From Williamsia muralis NBRC 105860 (GTDB taxonomy: Bacteria; Actinomycetota; Actinomycetes; Mycobacteriales; Mycobacteriaceae), in the NCBI RefSeq assembly GCF_001598915.1, contig NZ_BDAP01000001.1, positions 868,001-932,000 on the forward strand: a DNA stretch of 64,000 nt, read 5' to 3'. Below are positions 8,889 to 17,404 of the stretch, piece by piece. Positions within the stretch are counted from its first letter, which is position 1. Each line of letters begins with the position of its first letter. Below the pieces are notes generated by a model. That model searched no databases. It saw nothing but the letters and a program-made list of their open reading frames with translations, and was not told the origin of the DNA. The translations under genes were made by a program, and so were the position numbers.

Positions 8889-10091
8889 TCAGGCCGGTGC
8901 CACGACATTGCCGTGCGCAACCCGCTCACCGGTGCGGATGGGGCATCGGGTGTGGGAGTAGATGGTCGGCATACACAGATTGCAGTGGATGCACTGCGAC
9001 ACCGTCGACGGGTCGGCTTCGATGCGCAGTGGCAGATCGGGTTCGCGGAGCAGCGCGCGCCCCATCGCCACGAACTCGAAGCCTTCCGCCATGGCCGTGT
9101 CCATCGAAGCGCGGTCGGTGATGCCGCCGAGCAGGATCAGCGGCATGGAGACGGCCTCACGCAGCTGTCGGGAGAGCGGCAGGAGATAGCCGGGGTGGTA
9201 GTCGTACTCCTTGAGGAAGAAGGGGCCGACGGCCTTGAGCCCCCACCGCATCACGCCCTTGAACGAAGCAGCGAACTCCTTGCGGGGAGCATCGCCGTGG
9301 AACAGATACATCGGATTGAGAAGTGAACTGCCCGCGGTCGGTTCGAGGGCGTCGAGGTGCCCGTCGCTTTCGAGGAGTCTGCCGACCTGGCAGGCCTCAT
9401 CGACCTGCAGACTCCCGGGAAAGCCGTCGTACATGCTGAGTTTCGCCCACACCGCGGCCTCATCGCCGACCTCATCGCGTACCGCCTCGGCGATCTCGCG
9501 GCAGAATCTGGCGCGGTTCACCAGGGATCCGCCGTATTCGTCGTGGCGGCGGTTGAGAAGTGGGCTGAGAAAACTGCTGGCCAGGTAGTTGTGGCCGAAG
9601 TGGATCTCGAGGCCGTCGAAACCGCTGTCCACGGCGATACGGGCCGCGCGGCGGAACTTCACGAGCATCGATGCGATGTCGTCGGTGGTGACCTTGCGGC
9701 ACAGGGTCATGCCCATCGGCGCGGGAATCCGCGACGGTGCCAGGGCCTTGGCCTGATTGGAGATGGGGTTGGCAACTGGTCCCGCGTGACCCAATTGAGC
9801 TGCGGCGAGGGCACCTTCGGCGTGGATCGCGTCGGTCAGTTTCTGTAGCCCGGGTATCGCCTCCGGTCGCATCCAGATCTGGTGGCGGTCGGTTCGGCCC
9901 TCGGGCGACACGGCGCAATAGGCGACCGTTGTCATCGCCACCCCGCCGGCTGCCACTTCCCGGTGGAACTCGATCAACTCGGGCGTGACCAGCGCCTCGG
10001 GCGTGGCGCCCTCGAAGGTGGCGCATTTGATCAGGCGATTCTTCAATCGCAGTGGACCTAGCGAGGCTGGTTCGAACGGTGTGGGCTGCAC
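8889..10091 (-). CDS. NADH:flavin oxidoreductase, Old Yellow Enzyme family
   Basis: An FMN-dependent TIM-barrel ene-reductase or dienoyl-CoA-reductase-like enzyme. Family marks are LKNRLIKCATFEG near the N-terminus, the substrate motif HFGHNYLASSFLSP, NRRHDEYGGS, and the phosphate-binding MGRALLREPDL. Cysteines near the C-terminus (CIHCNLC) resemble the iron-sulfur ligands of 2,4-dienoyl-CoA reductase, though the later FMN/FAD domain is absent, so this is a barrel-only member of about 400 residues. GTG 10091 is preferred to GTG 10133 because the latter falls inside a KstR-like operator. That site suggests control with sterol catabolism. Confidence 0.85.
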   Translation of the reverse strand: MQPTPFEPASLGPLRLKNRLIKCATFEGATPEALVTPELIEFHREVAAGGVAMTTVAYCAVSPEGRTDRHQIWMRPEAIPGLQKLTDAIHAEGALAAAQLGHAGPVANPISNQAKALAPSRIPAPMGMTLCRKVTTDDIASMLVKFRRAARIAVDSGFDGLEIHFGHNYLASSFLSPLLNRRHDEYGGSLVNRARFCREIAEAVRDEVGDEAAVWAKLSMYDGFPGSLQVDEACQVGRLLESDGHLDALEPTAGSSLLNPMYLFHGDAPRKEFAASFKGVMRWGLKAVGPFFLKEYDYHPGYLLPLSRQLREAVSMPLILLGGITDRASMDTAMAEGFEFVAMGRALLREPDLPLRIEADPSTVSQCIHCNLCMPTIYSHTRCPIRTGERVAHGNVVAPA

Positions 10092-10125
10092 CCCTGGGAC
10101 CGTAGCGCGGTTTGGGATCGCAAAC

Positions 10126-10139
10126 AAGAACACGTTCTA
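10126..10139 (-). promoter_or_regulatory. KstR-like operator upstream of the Old Yellow Enzyme gene
   Basis: On the minus strand the site reads TAGAACGTGTTCTT, one base off the KstR consensus TNNAACNNGTTNNA. It lies 35 bases before GTG 10091 and overlaps the alternative GTG 10133. KstR is the TetR-family repressor of cholesterol catabolism genes in mycobacteria and rhodococci. No kstR gene is in this window. The assignment is by consensus only. Confidence 0.55.
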
Positions 10140-10271
10140 GTTGGTTTGCCCGCTGAATCAATCCGTGTGCGGCCGCGCACCGAACCTTATGGTGAGACGA
10201 TTTCGTGGTGTCGGCGAATGGCCGTGAACACAGGGCGATGTGCCGCACGCGCACCCAGCAGGAGCATGCAG

Positions 10272-10445
10272 ATGAGTTCACAGCGAGATCGAGGGCAGCA
10301 CGGGCAGGACGGTCGGGACGACGAGCCACGCCGGTCGGTGACCGATCTCCCGTTCGACCCCGGTATCGACGACGCGGTCGCGGACACCGACGACGCCGAC
10401 ATGCCCAAGCGTCCTGACCGTTGGCTGTGGATCCCGACGTGCTGA
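10272..10445 (+). CDS. Small acidic protein of unknown function (57 aa)
   Basis: ATG 10272 has AGGAG seven bases upstream and opens a 57-residue frame rich in Asp, Arg and Gln that ends KRPDRWLWIPTC. The hydrophilic body and Trp-rich C-terminus are unlike random translation of GC-rich DNA. It has no recognisable domain. It sits 98 bases before lpd on the same strand, but lpd appears to have its own leaderless promoter. The alternative is a non-coding leader. Confidence 0.45.
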   Translation: MSSQRDRGQHGQDGRDDEPRRSVTDLPFDPGIDDAVADTDDADMPKRPDRWLWIPTC

Positions 10446-10543
10446 ACGCCCGCTGTGGCCGGACTTGTTCGCTCTGAACGAAGACTGCTCCCACTAGGGG
10501 TATCCGTCAGCGCCCGCAGGTGCGGCGACGTAGGGTGGACGTC

Positions 10544-11929
10544 GTGGCTGAACACTTTGACACAGTTGTCCTCGGCGGAGGTCCGGGAGGTTACGTCGCC
10601 GCGATCCGGCTGGCGCAACTCGGACAGAAAACCGCAGTAATCGAAGAGAAATATTGGGGCGGGGTGTGCCTCAACGTCGGATGCATCCCATCCAAGGCGT
10701 TGCTGCGTAACGCAGAACTCGCGCACGTCTTCAATCATCAGGCCAAGACCTTCGGGATCTCCGGCGACGTCACCTTCGATTTCGGTGCTGCGTTCGACCG
10801 CAGCCGCCAGGTCGCGGACAAGATGGTCAAGGGCGTTCACTTCTTGATGAAGAAGAACAAGATCACCGAGATCGACGGCTTCGGCGAGTTCACCGACGCT
10901 AAGACAATCAAGGTCGGCGACCGTGAGATCACGTTCGACAATGTGATCATCTCGGTGGGCGCCACCGTGAAACTCCTTCCCGGCGTCGAGCTGTCGGAGA
11001 ACGTGGTCACCTACGAAGACCAGATCCTCACCCGTGAGCTGCCCGACTCGATCGTCATCGTCGGCGCCGGCGCCATCGGCATGGAGTTCGGCTACGTTCT
11101 GGCGAACTACGGGGTCGACGTCACCATCGTCGAGTTCCTCGACCGTGTCCTGCCGAACGAGGACAAGGACTCGTCGAAGGAACTCGCGAAGGCGTACAAG
11201 AAGCTCGGTGTCAAGATCCTGACCTCCACCCGGGTGCAGTCGATCGACGACCAGGGATCGCAGGTGGTCGTCAAGTACACCGACTCCAAGGACAAAGACG
11301 GGGAGCTCACCGTCGACAAGGTGCTGATGTCGGTGGGCTTCGCGCCGCGCGTCGACGGCTACGGCCTGGACAAGACCGGTGTCGAGGTGACCGACCGCGG
11401 AGCGATCGCGATCGACGATTACATGCGCACCAACGTCGACGGCATCTTCGCCATCGGTGACGTGACCGGGAAGCTGATGCTGGCCCACGTCGCCGAAGCG
11501 CAGGGTGTGGTGGCTGCAGAGACCATCGGCGGTGCCGAGACCATGATCATCGACGACTACCGGATGATGCCGCGCGCCACCTTCTGCCAACCGCAGGTCG
11601 CCTCGTTTGGACTGACCGAGGACCAGGCGAAAGAAGAAGGCTACGACGTCAAGGTGTCCACCTTCCCGTTCACCGCGAACGGCAAGGCGCAGGGGCTCGG
11701 CGAGCCGACCGGCTTCGTCAAGCTCATCACCGACAACACCCACGGTGAGCTGATCGGCGGGCACCTCGTGGGCGACAACGTCTCGGAGATGCTGCCGGAG
11801 CTCACACTGGCCCAGAAGTGGGATCTGACGGCGACCGAGCTGGCGCGCAACGTGCACACCCACCCGACGATGTCCGAGGCGATGCAGGAAACCTTCCACG
11901 GTGCCATCGGGCACATGATCAACCTCTAG
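10544..11929 (+). CDS. lpd: Dihydrolipoamide dehydrogenase (E3)
   Basis: A flavoprotein that reoxidises dihydrolipoamide with NAD+ for pyruvate dehydrogenase and related complexes; in mycobacteria it also serves the peroxynitrite reductase complex. The 461-residue sequence shows the FAD motif [20 protein letters not shown], the redox disulfide in [16 protein letters not shown], the NAD motif [11 protein letters not shown], a second FAD motif IFAIGDVTG, and the catalytic [12 protein letters not shown] near the C-terminus. It is closely similar throughout to M. tuberculosis LpdC as I remember it. GTG 10544 is chosen because TAGGGT at 10531-10536 ends seven bases earlier. A hairpin terminator follows. 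Confidence 0.96.
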   Translation: MAEHFDTVVLGGGPGGYVAAIRLAQLGQKTAVIEEKYWGGVCLNVGCIPSKALLRNAELAHVFNHQAKTFGISGDVTFDFGAAFDRSRQVADKMVKGVHFLMKKNKITEIDGFGEFTDAKTIKVGDREITFDNVIISVGATVKLLPGVELSENVVTYEDQILTRELPDSIVIVGAGAIGMEFGYVLANYGVDVTIVEFLDRVLPNEDKDSSKELAKAYKKLGVKILTSTRVQSIDDQGSQVVVKYTDSKDKDGELTVDKVLMSVGFAPRVDGYGLDKTGVEVTDRGAIAIDDYMRTNVDGIFAIGDVTGKLMLAHVAEAQGVVAAETIGGAETMIIDDYRMMPRATFCQPQVASFGLTEDQAKEEGYDVKVSTFPFTANGKAQGLGEPTGFVKLITDNTHGELIGGHLVGDNVSEMLPELTLAQKWDLTATELARNVHTHPTMSEAMQETFHGAIGHMINL

Positions 11930-11948
11930 ACCTCTCATGTCGATCGTT

Positions 11949-11974
11949 GGGCCCGGCGAGATCTCGCCGGGCCC
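11949..11974 (+). terminator. Terminator hairpin of lpd
   Basis: A perfect 26-base palindrome with 13-base arms (left arm GGGCCCGGCGAGA) begins 19 bases after the lpd stop. It lies inside the longest possible reading frame of the next gene, which argues that the next gene starts further downstream. No long T-run follows. Confidence 0.75.
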
Positions 11975-11981
11975 CACGCAT

Positions 11982-12845
11982 TTGTCCCGCGAGTGGATTC
12001 CGCAGGGGCCGTTGAACATTCGTGCGACCTTGAGTCTGCATCGTCGTGGCAGCGGTGATCCGTCGTTCAAGTACGCGCCGAACGGGTCGATCTGGCGGGC
12101 GATTCACACCCCCGACGGGCCCGGCACACTGGCCGTGTCGCGGCCGGGTGAGACGGTGGTCGGCAGGGCGTGGGGGCCCGGCGCAGGGTGGTTGCTCGAC
12201 CAGATGCCCCGCATGCTGGGCAGCGACGACAACGCCGACGAGTTCGTCGCGCATCACGATGTGATCGCCGGGCTGGCACATCAGGGTCAGGGGCTGCGCA
12301 TCGGCCGCACCGACCGGGTGTGGGAGGCGCTTGCGGCAGCCGTCCTGGAGCAGAAGGTGACCGGCCGCGAAGCCTGGCGGGCCTGGCGGTACATCGTGCG
12401 CAAGTACGGCGAACCCGCGCCCGGCTCGCCGAGCATGAAGGTACCGCCGCCGCAGCAGGTGTGGCGCGAGATCCCGCAGTGGGAGTGGCACGCCAGCGGT
12501 GCCGAACCGGCCCGGCGCAAGACCATCGTCCGGGCCGCGGGTTACGACGTCGAACGCAAGGCCGACAAACTCCACCTGCTCCGAGGGGTCGGGCCGTGGA
12601 CGGCCGCCGAAACGAGGGTTCGCGCGGTCGGTGACGCAGACGCGGTACCGGTCGGGGACTATCACATCCCCTCCCAGGTGGGCCATACGCTGATCGGTGA
12701 TGCGATCGACGACGACCGCATGCTGGAACTACTCGAACCTTATGCGGGACATCGCTATCGGGTGATCCGGCTCATCGAGCTGTACATGCCGATGCCCGCC
12801 CGCCGCGGTCCACGGATGTACACACGCGACTATCGCAACATGTGA
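11982..12845 (+). CDS. DNA-3-methyladenine glycosylase 2 family protein (AlkA type)
   Basis: A helix-hairpin-helix GPD-superfamily base-excision glycosylase that removes alkylated bases. The HhH segment is LHLLRGVGPWTAAETRVRAVGDADAVPVGDYH, with the catalytic aspartate at the end (PVGDYH). Upstream, VWEALAAAVLEQKVT matches the conserved helix before it. TTG 11982 gives SREWIPQGPLNIRATL, a typical N-terminus, and 287 residues; ATG 11937 would place the lpd terminator inside the coding region. The protein has no methyltransferase or regulatory domain of Ada type. I see no damage-type promoter element next to it. Confidence 0.8.
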   Translation: MSREWIPQGPLNIRATLSLHRRGSGDPSFKYAPNGSIWRAIHTPDGPGTLAVSRPGETVVGRAWGPGAGWLLDQMPRMLGSDDNADEFVAHHDVIAGLAHQGQGLRIGRTDRVWEALAAAVLEQKVTGREAWRAWRYIVRKYGEPAPGSPSMKVPPPQQVWREIPQWEWHASGAEPARRKTIVRAAGYDVERKADKLHLLRGVGPWTAAETRVRAVGDADAVPVGDYHIPSQVGHTLIGDAIDDDRMLELLEPYAGHRYRVIRLIELYMPMPARRGPRMYTRDYRNM

Positions 12846-12977
12846 TCCGGCGCTCGGGGTTCTGGGGTTTGCTCGGTCTGTAGTGCGAGCGCGGGCGAGC
12901 TGGGTGAGCGGCCGCGGAGCTCTGGTGCGGCACGGCACCACCGCAGTTCCGCGGCGAGCGTTCCACCGATGGAGACG

Positions 12978-13000
12978 TTGTCGTAGAAGCAGGGCACGAT
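12978..13000 (+). promoter_or_regulatory. RecA-independent (PafBC-type) promoter of the recQ-like gene
   Basis: TTGTCGTAG at 12978-12986, eight bases, then CACGAT at 12995-13000 reproduce the TTGTCRGTG-N8-TANNNT layout, matching seven of nine bases in the upstream element. The hexamer ends six bases before ATG 13007. Spacing is identical to the dinB promoter. Rated by consensus only; the -10 has C instead of T at its first base. Confidence 0.5.
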
Positions 13001-13006
13001 GGGGCA

Positions 13007-15115
13007 ATGACCACGGGAACCGGAACCACAGCCACGCGTGCGCAGGCCCAGGAGATCCTCGAGCAACTGGCAGGCCCGGCCGCCACGTTGCGCGACGATC
13101 AGTGGACGGCGATCGAGGCGCTGGTCGTGCAGCGGCGACGCGCGCTGGTGGTGCAACGCACGGGCTGGGGAAAGTCTGCCGTCTACTTCATCGCGGCCAA
13201 ACTCCTGCGTGCCGAGGGCCGCGGCGCCACGGTCATCGTCTCGCCGCTGCTGGCCCTGATGCGCAACCAGGTTGCCTCGGCCGAGCGGGCCGGCGTCAAG
13301 GCCGCGACCATCAACTCGGGCAATGTCACCGAATGGGACGACATCCACCAGCGGGTGGCCGAAGGTGACCTCGACGTCCTCCTCGTCAGTCCGGAGCGCT
13401 TGAACAACCCGGACTTCCGCGACAACGTCCTCCCGTCTCTCGCCGCCGACGCCGGGCTCGTGGTGGTGGACGAGGCGCATTGTGTGTCGGACTGGGGCCA
13501 CGACTTCCGGCCTGACTACCGGCGGATCCGCACACTGGTTGCCGAACTGGGTACGGACGTGCCGGTGCTCGCCACCACCGCGACCGCCAACGACCGGGTG
13601 GTCGACGACGTGGCCGCCCAGCTCGGGGTGGGTGGCGGTGACACGCTGGTGCTGCGTGGTGGCCTCGACCGCGAGTCGCTGCACCTGTCGGTGGTGAAGG
13701 TCGCGACCTCGGCCGAGCGGGTGGCTTGGCTTGCCGCACACATCGGTTCGATCGAAGGATCGGGCATCATCTACACGCTCACCGTCTCGGCGGCCCGCGA
13801 TGTGGCAACACTGCTCACCGACATGGGCCATCAGGTCGCGGCCTACACGGGATCCACCGACGCGGCCGAGCGCGAACAGCTCGAGGCCGACCTCCTCGCC
13901 AATCGGGTGAAGGCCTTGGTGGCCACCTCGGCCCTCGGCATGGGATTCGACAAGCCGGACCTCGGCTTTGTCGTCCACCTCGGCGCGCCGTCGTCGCCGA
14001 TCGCCTACTACCAGCAGGTCGGCCGCGCGGGCCGCTCCACGGCGAGCGCCGAGGTGATCCTGCTGCCGGGCAGCGAAGACCAGGAGATCTGGCGCTACTT
14101 CGCGTCGGTGGCCTTTCCCCCGGAAGCGTTGGTGCGCAGGGTCATCGAGGCGCTCGACACCGAGCGACCACAATCGACACCGGCGTTGGAGCCGCTGGTC
14201 GACCTCGGGCGGTCGCGGCTGGAGATGGTGCTCAAGGTGCTCGACGTCGACGGGGCGGTTCGGCGGGTCAAGGGCGGCTGGCTGGGTACGGGCCAGCCCT
14301 GGACGTACGACGAGGCGCGGTACGAGAAGCTCGAGCAGGCACGTCGCCGCGAACAGCAGGCGATGCTCGACTACCAGGACACCGACGGGTGCCGGATGGC
14401 GTTCCTGCGGGAACAATTGGACGACCCCGAACTGGAGTCGGGCAGCAGGTGCGGACGGTGTGACAACTGTGCCGGACAACGCTATTCGGCCGACGTCGAC
14501 CGGGCAGCACTGGATGCGGCCCGCGACCAGTTGCAACGGCCGGGCGTCGAACTGGCCCCACGCAAGCAGTGGCCGTCGGGAATGAAGAAGCTCGGTGTGG
14601 AGCTGTCCGGCAAGATCAAAGACGGTCCCGAGATGGGCCGGGTCATCGGCCGTCTCACCGACCTGGGCTGGGGCGCGCGCCTGCGCCGGCTGCTCGACGA
14701 GCCGGACGCCCCGGCCCCGGACGAGGTGATCAAGGCAGCTGTCGCAGTTCTGGCAGCCTGGCCGTGGCAGAACCGGCCCACGGCCATCATGGGGCTCGAC
14801 TCTGACACCCACCCGATCCTGATCGGTTCGGTCACCGACCGCTTGTCGGAACTGGGCCGACTGACCAATCTCGGCACGCTGCGGTACGCGCCCGACCGTC
14901 GGCCGGTGACTGCCGCCAACTCCGCATATCGCGTTGCCGCACTTGCCGAGTCGTGGGTCGATCCAGACCCGGCAGTACTCTCCGAAGTGGCGGGGCCGGT
15001 GCTGCTGGTCGACGACATCGCCGACACCGGATGGACCTTGACGATGGCCGCACGCCAGGTACGCAGGGCCGGTGCGAGCGAGGTGCTGCCGTTCGCGCTG
15101 GCAAGTGTGAGCTAG
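13007..15115 (+). CDS. RecQ-like DNA helicase fused to a phosphoribosyltransferase-type domain
   Basis: A superfamily 2 helicase for unwinding DNA during repair. Motif I is RTGWGKSAVYF, the DEAH box is VVVDEAHCVSDWGHDFRPDYRRI, motif VI is QQVGRAGRS, and a zinc site CRM...RCGRCDNCAG follows at about residues 455-490. Instead of an HRDC domain, the last 200 residues carry a type I phosphoribosyltransferase fold ending in the PRPP-loop-like LLVDDIADTGWTLTMAAR. The 702-residue architecture is found in actinobacteria; the role of the fused domain is not established to my knowledge. The damage-type promoter supports a repair role. Confidence 0.9.
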   Translation: MTTGTGTTATRAQAQEILEQLAGPAATLRDDQWTAIEALVVQRRRALVVQRTGWGKSAVYFIAAKLLRAEGRGATVIVSPLLALMRNQVASAERAGVKAATINSGNVTEWDDIHQRVAEGDLDVLLVSPERLNNPDFRDNVLPSLAADAGLVVVDEAHCVSDWGHDFRPDYRRIRTLVAELGTDVPVLATTATANDRVVDDVAAQLGVGGGDTLVLRGGLDRESLHLSVVKVATSAERVAWLAAHIGSIEGSGIIYTLTVSAARDVATLLTDMGHQVAAYTGSTDAAEREQLEADLLANRVKALVATSALGMGFDKPDLGFVVHLGAPSSPIAYYQQVGRAGRSTASAEVILLPGSEDQEIWRYFASVAFPPEALVRRVIEALDTERPQSTPALEPLVDLGRSRLEMVLKVLDVDGAVRRVKGGWLGTGQPWTYDEARYEKLEQARRREQQAMLDYQDTDGCRMAFLREQLDDPELESGSRCGRCDNCAGQRYSADVDRAALDAARDQLQRPGVELAPRKQWPSGMKKLGVELSGKIKDGPEMGRVIGRLTDLGWGARLRRLLDEPDAPAPDEVIKAAVAVLAAWPWQNRPTAIMGLDSDTHPILIGSVTDRLSELGRLTNLGTLRYAPDRRPVTAANSAYRVAALAESWVDPDPAVLSEVAGPVLLVDDIADTGWTLTMAARQVRRAGASEVLPFALASVS

Positions 15116-15139
15116 TCGCCCTCGGGTTGCTGAGGTGGC

Positions 15140-16570
15140 TCAGCCGGTTGCCTGCACCTGGTCCTGGATACGGGCAAAGGGACGCGCTGCCTCGAGCTCG
15201 AACGCCAACTCCAGCAGGGTTCGTTCGTCACCATGTGCCGCCGAGAAGTGCACGCCGATGGGCAGGCCGCCGGTGGTGCGACCCAGCGGTAGTGACATGG
15301 CCGGTCCACCGGCGGCGTTGTTCAACGGGGTGAAACTCACGTAGTTGACCAAGCGCGGGAACATTACGTCGAATCCGGCTGCGGGGGAGAGGTATCCGAG
15401 CTCCGGGGTGGTGTGCCCGAGAACCGGCGACAGCACGATGTCGAGGTCGGTGAATGTCTCGCGGTACTGGCGCTCGCTTCTCTTGAGGCCACGGATCGAC
15501 AACGGCGTCAGCCATGGCCGGCGAACGAATTGCCGCGCCAGGCCTTTGGTCAGCGAGTCCGTCTTCGACTTGTCGAACGGAGAACCCGTCACCCGACCGC
15601 CGAAATGCTGGGTGGAGAAGGCCATCAGAGCCCAGTAGTGGATGAAGTCGCGGACAAAGGTCTGATCGGTGGGAATCGTGATGTCGCGGACGTCGTGACC
15701 CAGAGATGCCAGCAGCGCTGCCGTGTCGTCGACGGCCGACTTGGTCTCTGCGTCGGTGGGTTCGCCTGCGATGGAATCGGTGATCAATCCGATCCGCAGA
15801 CGTCGCTCGGATGGGCCTTCCACCTTGCCCACGCGGGGCAACTTCGCGGCGGGCCGGAACTGTTCGATTGCTGCGACGAACGCAGCGGTGTCGCGCACGG
15901 TACGGGTCACCGCGTTGTTCGACACGATGTCGACCGGCATCTGCTTGCCCTGCAACGACTGCACCTCGCGGCCTCGCGTCAACTTGAGGCCGACCAATCC
16001 GCATGCGGCAGCCGGGATACGGATCGACCCGCCGCCGTCGTTGGCGTGAGCGATCGGCACCACCCCTGCAGCGACCAGCGCGGCCGACCCGCCGGATGAG
16101 GCACCGGCGGAATACGCGGTGTTCCACGGATTTCGGGTGGGCGGCAGGTGCTGGAATTCGGTGGTCGCGTTGAAGCCGAACTCGGGCAGGGTGGTCTTGC
16201 CCAGCATCGTCATGCCTGAGGCGAGGTACTGCTCGGCGTACGGCTCCGTGGTGGCCTTGACCTTCGGGTGAACGGCTTCGGAGCCGTGGCCCGTGGGCAG
16301 GCCGGCGATATCGGTGTTGTCCTTGATGAAGGTCGGGACCCCAGCGAACACCCCGTCGGCCGGCCGCTCGGAGGCAGTGCGGGCGCGGTCGTAGTCCGTC
16401 ACCACGATCGCGTTGAGTTCGGGATTCACCTTCTCCGCGCGGGCGATGGCGGAGTCGGCTGCCTCGCGCGCGCTGATCTCACCTGCGGCGATCGCTGCGG
16501 CCAGTGACGTGGCGTCGTGTTCGCCGAGCGCGTCGTCGGTGAACGCGTGGACGTGGGTTCGGTCGGTCAT
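15140..16570 (-). CDS. Amidase signature family hydrolase
   Basis: Hydrolyses carboxylic amides by a Ser-cisSer-Lys triad. The residues are visible as Lys83 (FIKDN), Ser158 (SAGASSGGSAA) and Ser182 (GGGSIRIPAA); the 75- and 24-residue spacings equal those of fatty acid amide hydrolase. At 476 residues it is a normal single-domain member. The substrate is not predictable; it does not look like GatA, since no gatB/gatC neighbours exist. ATG 16570 faces the GntR gene across a 72-base gap that contains a FadR-type palindrome, so both may answer to that regulator. Confidence 0.88.
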   Translation of the reverse strand: MTDRTHVHAFTDDALGEHDATSLAAAIAAGEISAREAADSAIARAEKVNPELNAIVVTDYDRARTASERPADGVFAGVPTFIKDNTDIAGLPTGHGSEAVHPKVKATTEPYAEQYLASGMTMLGKTTLPEFGFNATTEFQHLPPTRNPWNTAYSAGASSGGSAALVAAGVVPIAHANDGGGSIRIPAAACGLVGLKLTRGREVQSLQGKQMPVDIVSNNAVTRTVRDTAAFVAAIEQFRPAAKLPRVGKVEGPSERRLRIGLITDSIAGEPTDAETKSAVDDTAALLASLGHDVRDITIPTDQTFVRDFIHYWALMAFSTQHFGGRVTGSPFDKSKTDSLTKGLARQFVRRPWLTPLSIRGLKRSERQYRETFTDLDIVLSPVLGHTTPELGYLSPAAGFDVMFPRLVNYVSFTPLNNAAGGPAMSLPLGRTTGGLPIGVHFSAAHGDERTLLELAFELEAARPFARIQDQVQATG

Positions 16571-16594
16571 GGACTCACGCTAGCCCTCCGATAT

Positions 16595-16636
16595 TGGTAA
16601 GACCACTTGACCTATGGCCAGGGTCGCTTCTATCGT
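16595..16636 (+). promoter_or_regulatory. FadR-type operator and promoter of the GntR gene
   Basis: TGGT-AAG-ACCA at 16595-16605 is a perfect palindrome of the TGGTNNNACCA form bound by FadR-subfamily regulators. It abuts a -35 TTGACC at 16607-16612 and a -10 TATCGT at 16631-16636 with an 18-base spacer. The -10 ends six bases before ATG 16643, so transcription is probably leaderless. The site sits in the divergent gap and could repress both genes. Confidence 0.6.
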
Positions 16637-16642
16637 CGGGTC

Positions 16643-17404
16643 ATGCCGTTCGAACCGATCAGACATCGCAGCGTGCCCGAAGACGTGTTCGAGCAGATCG
16701 TCGACGGAGTGCTCAGCGGGGACCTGCCCGCAGGCCAGAACCTGCCCAGCGAGCGGGAGTTGGCCCGAGTGCTGGGTGTGTCGAGACCGGCCATTCGTGA
16801 GGCCATGAAGCGTGTGGCCGCGGCAGGTTTGGTCAGCATCAAGCAGGGTGGGGGCACCACAGTCCAGGACGTCAGAAGGTTCGGCGGGCTCGATCTGCTT
16901 CCTCGACTGCTGTTTCGAGGAGGCGAACTCGATGTGTCCGTGGCCCGCTCGGTGGTGGAGGCCAGGGCGCACATCGGACCCAAGGTGGCCGAACTGGCTG
17001 CGCAGCGTGCAAACGCTACTCAGATAGCCGCGGCGCGGTCGGCGGCGCAGAAGCTCGCCGACACTGCAGAGCCTGTGGCGCAACAGGTTGCCGCGCTCGA
17101 TTTCTGGGACGCGGTGGTCGATGGTGCCGACTCGATCACTTTCCGGCTCTTGTACAACACCATGCGGGCCGCTTACGAGCCGGCGTTGTCAGCGTTCGCG
17201 GTGGCGCTGGCTGACGAAGTCGGCAACGCCGACGGTTACCGCGCGATCGTCGAGGCGATCGCCGATCGCGATCCTGCGGCGGCCACCAAGGCGGCCGCCA
17301 GCCTGCTCGAACCCGCCACATCGATCTTGATGTCGGCGTTCGGAGACATGGAGACCTTGCTGCGCGAGGGGACAGTCGATACGGAGGACACCGATGACAT
17401 CTGA
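16643..17404 (+). CDS. GntR family regulator, FadR subfamily (FCD domain)
   Basis: Residues 10-75 form the winged helix-turn-helix (LPSERELARVLGVSRPAIREAMKRV), followed by an all-helical FCD ligand domain of about 150 residues. The 253-residue length fits the subfamily, whose ligands are acyl-CoAs or organic acids. ATG 16643 follows a leaderless-type promoter. The gene overlaps the next one, a fatty acid hydroxylase, by 11 bases, and a FadR-like palindrome lies just upstream; together these suggest lipid-responsive control of itself, the hydroxylase and perhaps the amidase. The ligand is inferred only. Confidence 0.88.
   Translation: MPFEPIRHRSVPEDVFEQIVDGVLSGDLPAGQNLPSERELARVLGVSRPAIREAMKRVAAAGLVSIKQGGGTTVQDVRRFGGLDLLPRLLFRGGELDVSVARSVVEARAHIGPKVAELAAQRANATQIAAARSAAQKLADTAEPVAQQVAALDFWDAVVDGADSITFRLLYNTMRAAYEPALSAFAVALADEVGNADGYRAIVEAIADRDPAAATKAAASLLEPATSILMSAFGDMETLLREGTVDTEDTDDI

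Noticed and set aside
15001-15115. Phosphoribosyltransferase motif as a separate ComF-like gene
   Set aside because: The frame is continuous with the helicase, and no start with a ribosome site lies between the two domains.
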